Below, in pieces: positions 39,432-41,389 of a stretch of 41,389 nucleotides of DNA (position 1 is the first letter of the stretch; every line of letters starts with the position of its first letter). The stretch spans positions 1 to 41,389 of the forward strand of contig JAHBWD010000072.1 of NCBI GenBank assembly GCA_019637175.1. Reading direction: 5' to 3'. This DNA is from Labilithrix sp. GTDB taxonomy: Bacteria; Myxococcota_A; Polyangia; Polyangiales; Polyangiaceae. The position numbers and the translations under genes are program-made. The notes beneath the pieces were generated by a model. It searched no databases, was not told where the DNA came from, and worked only from the letters and a program-made list of their open reading frames with translations.

Positions 39432-41389
39432 ATGAAGCTTCGGGTCGCTCTCGTCGCGCTCCTCGGCGCGCTCGCCGCCTCCACGCCCTCGCCCGCGCGG
39501 GCTTCGCTCACCACGAGCGAGAAGGCGCAGATCAAGGACTTCGTCACGAGCGCGCGTCCGGAGAACGCAAACCGCGTGCGCTCGCTCGTGGCGCGCACCG
39601 ATCTGACGACCGAGGAGTCGATCGCCGCGCTCTCCGACGCCGTCTCGCCGGCGCCGTTCATCGACGCGCGCGGCGTCTTCTTGCGCGAGATCGTCTTCGG
39701 TGTCTCGTCGGCCGCCTCGCGGCCGCTGCTCGCGCAGGTGGTCGTGCGGGCGATGCTCGCGCGCGCGGACGCGATCTTCCAGAAGTACGTCGGCGGTCTC
39801 GATCACGAGCCGCGCGCGATCGCGGAGCTCGTGAGCATCTACGCGTTCCTCGACGGCGCCATCGCCAACGCGGGGCGCCCGACGCTCGCGGCGCACGATC
39901 CCAACGCGGGCATCTCGGCGGCGACGTACGAAGAGTGCTCGAAGGCGATGCGCGAGCACGTCGATCGCAACGCGCGCTGGCTGAAGGGCGACGGCGTGAT
40001 GCCCGAGAGCGTCGGCCGCGTCCGCGCGCAGGCGCAGACCGCGCTCTTCGACATGCTCCCCGACGGGCTCACCCGGCGCGTCGACGCGGCCGATCGGCTC
40101 GGGCTCAAGGGCGCGCGGCGGCAGATCTTGACCGACTGGGGGATCCTCCTCGCCGACGCCGGCAAGCTCGACGAAGACAAGGCCGAGAAGGTGCGCCAGG
40201 TGCTCGTGCGCCTGCCCGGCGCGCGCGTCGATCTCGAGCTGATCTACGCCGGCGAAGATCGCGGGCCGCTCCGGACGCGCGGGCTCGTCGCGTTCGTCGG
40301 CGGCGCTTCGCGCGACGCGGCCGCCGACGCGAAGCCGTTCGGCGACGAGGTGGGCGCGCTCACCGTCGACACGTCGGTGTCGCTCATCACCGAAGATCTC
40401 GCGGTGCTCGCGGTCAAGCGCGGGCTCGACGTTCGCCCCGAGCTCCGCGCGCAAGCAGATCGCGACGCGACCGCGGCGAACGATGAGGCGAAGATCCTCG
40501 GGCGTCCTCGCGCGCCGAGCGTCGAGCACGAGGTCGCGGCCGCCGCTCATCTTCTCTTGCTCGACGCGCCGCGTACGATCGATCTCGCGTTCGTGCGCTT
40601 GCTCGGCGGGCGGCCCGAGAGCGCGGCGCTCCTCTCCGACGCGATCGGCGCGCTCGCTGCGTTCGCGCCGCCGCCGAAGGCCGCGGGCCAAGGGCCGGAG
40701 CTCGCGCTGAGCAAGACGATGACCGGCGTTCGGCTCGCGCCCAACGGGACCGCGATCGGCTTCACCCTCGACGGTCATGCGTGGGCGCTCGAGCGGCCTG
40801 CGCCGGGCTTCGCGGTCGCGAACGTGACGCGCGGCGGGCAGCCGCTCTCGCTCGCGCATCTGCCGACGGCGAAGACGCCGCTCCGCGAGGGCACGACGTG
40901 GAGCGACGGCACGATCTCGTTCGCGAAGCTCCGCGGCGCGCCGCGCGCGGCGATCGTGCCTCCGGCCGAGAAGGCCGAGAAGGGAGCTGGGCCGACCGTG
41001 AAGCTGCTCGGCTCCGCGGCCAAGGGCTACGACGCCATCGGCACCGCGGCGCCCGCGGAAGACTTCGTGCTCGAGGGCGATCTCGTCGTCCGCGGCGCGC
41101 CCGGCGGCATCGCCTTTCGCGCGACCAACGCGCGAGAGAGCGTGCGCGGCGCGATGCTCGTCGTCACGCCGGGCGGCAGGACGGCGCTCGTCACGACCGA
41201 CGACGGCGGCGCCGAGGCGATGCTCGCGGCGCCGATCGATCCGAGCCCCGCAGGGCCGGTGCGCGTGAAGATCTCCGTCAAGGGCGCGAAGGTCGAGGCC
41301 GTCGTCGGCCCGACGACGCTCACCGGGACGTTGCCGGCGAGCCTCGCGAAGGGCGAGATCGCCCTCGTCGCGAAGAAGGGCGCGAACGT
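39432..41389 (+). CDS. Large secreted protein of unknown function (3' end beyond window)
   Basis: At least 652 residues, open to the right edge. Signal peptide MKLRVALVALLGALAAS with cleavage likely after PARA. A first part of about 300 residues is largely helical with no motif I know (RPENANRVRSLVARTDL, RADAIFQKYVGGLDHEP). The visible C-terminal part (about 535-652) has the look of a concanavalin/LamG-like or DUF1080-like sandwich: FVLEGDLVVRG, GGIAFRATN, VRVKISVKGAKVEAVVG, KGEIALVAKKG. That would suggest carbohydrate binding. No lipobox. It begins right after the infC terminator with a leaderless-type box. The frame was read through to the edge without a stop. Confidence 0.8.
   Translation, partial: MKLRVALVALLGALAASTPSPARASLTTSEKAQIKDFVTSARPENANRVRSLVARTDLTTEESIAALSDAVSPAPFIDARGVFLREIVFGVSSAASRPLLAQVVVRAMLARADAIFQKYVGGLDHEPRAIAELVSIYAFLDGAIANAGRPTLAAHDPNAGISAATYEECSKAMREHVDRNARWLKGDGVMPESVGRVRAQAQTALFDMLPDGLTRRVDAADRLGLKGARRQILTDWGILLADAGKLDEDKAEKVRQVLVRLPGARVDLELIYAGEDRGPLRTRGLVAFVGGASRDAAADAKPFGDEVGALTVDTSVSLITEDLAVLAVKRGLDVRPELRAQADRDATAANDEAKILGRPRAPSVEHEVAAAAHLLLLDAPRTIDLAFVRLLGGRPESAALLSDAIGALAAFAPPPKAAGQGPELALSKTMTGVRLAPNGTAIGFTLDGHAWALERPAPGFAVANVTRGGQPLSLAHLPTAKTPLREGTTWSDGTISFAKLRGAPRAAIVPPAEKAEKGAGPTVKLLGSAAKGYDAIGTAAPAEDFVLEGDLVVRGAPGGIAFRATNARESVRGAMLVVTPGGRTALVTTDDGGAEAMLAAPIDPSPAGPVRVKISVKGAKVEAVVGPTTLTGTLPASLAKGEIALVAKKGAN

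Noticed and set aside
1..41389. tRNA, rRNA, CRISPR array, insertion sequence, prophage or riboswitch
   Set aside because: No cloverleaf-compatible stretch, regular repeat array, transposase/integrase motif or known aptamer was seen on either strand.

Overview
The window is a very GC-rich, densely coded piece of chromosome, most likely from a myxobacterium of the Polyangiales type (Myxococcota). The sequence grounds for this are: four Ser/Thr protein kinases of the one-kinase-domain-plus-membrane-anchor type; many secreted lipoproteins with Asp/Ala/Gly-rich linkers and Cys-rich bodies; a MYXO-CTERM-like C-terminal sorting signal; and an initiation factor IF-3 with a long acidic C-terminal tail, like the Dsg/IF-3 of Myxococcus. 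I see no tRNA, rRNA, CRISPR array, insertion sequence, integrase or phage gene. No gene-free stretch exceeds 300 bases.

Layout, left to right. 1-4 kb: two divergent kinases, the first cut by the window edge, then a secreted BNR/Asp-box propeller protein with a MYXO-CTERM tail. 4-9.9 kb: a patatin-like lipoprotein, an astacin-type metalloprotease lipoprotein, a small DUF4377-like lipoprotein and a large outer-membrane barrel protein. The barrel gene is the last of a minus-strand run led by two thioredoxin-fold lipoproteins (9.9-11.2 kb). 11.4-15.4 kb: a Cys-rich lipoprotein, a multi-pass membrane protein and a TonB-like protein. 15.6-17.5 kb: zinc uptake genes znuC and znuA, without znuB. 17.5-22.5 kb: arginine succinyltransferase, an alpha/beta hydrolase, a metzincin lipoprotein and an alpha/beta-hydrolase lipoprotein with an operator-like palindrome in front.

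22.5-33 kb holds the most system-like structure: two three-gene modules in opposite orientation. Each is a transmembrane Ser/Thr kinase, then a secreted TPR/PEGA-like protein with a two-helix membrane hairpin and a Cys-pair loop, then a variable lipoprotein. They flank an EEP-family hydrolase and a membrane transglutaminase-like protein. I infer kinase-linked envelope sensing modules.

33-41.4 kb: another Cys-rich lipoprotein, thrS, an ECF sigma/zinc anti-sigma pair, an mPGES-1-like MAPEG protein, an FHA-GAF protein, infC, and a large secreted protein running off the right edge. thrS and infC, often adjacent in bacteria, are split here by four genes, and rpmI/rplT do not follow infC.

Two window-wide patterns stand out. 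First, at least twelve genes have a TANNNT (-10-like) hexamer ending 6-10 bases before the start codon and no clear Shine-Dalgarno sequence, which suggests widespread leaderless or near-leaderless transcripts. Second, convergent genes meet with almost no spacing, several with their two stop codons fused in a small palindrome (CTAG, TGATCA, TGAaTCA, TGAgaTCA), leaving no room for ordinary terminators.
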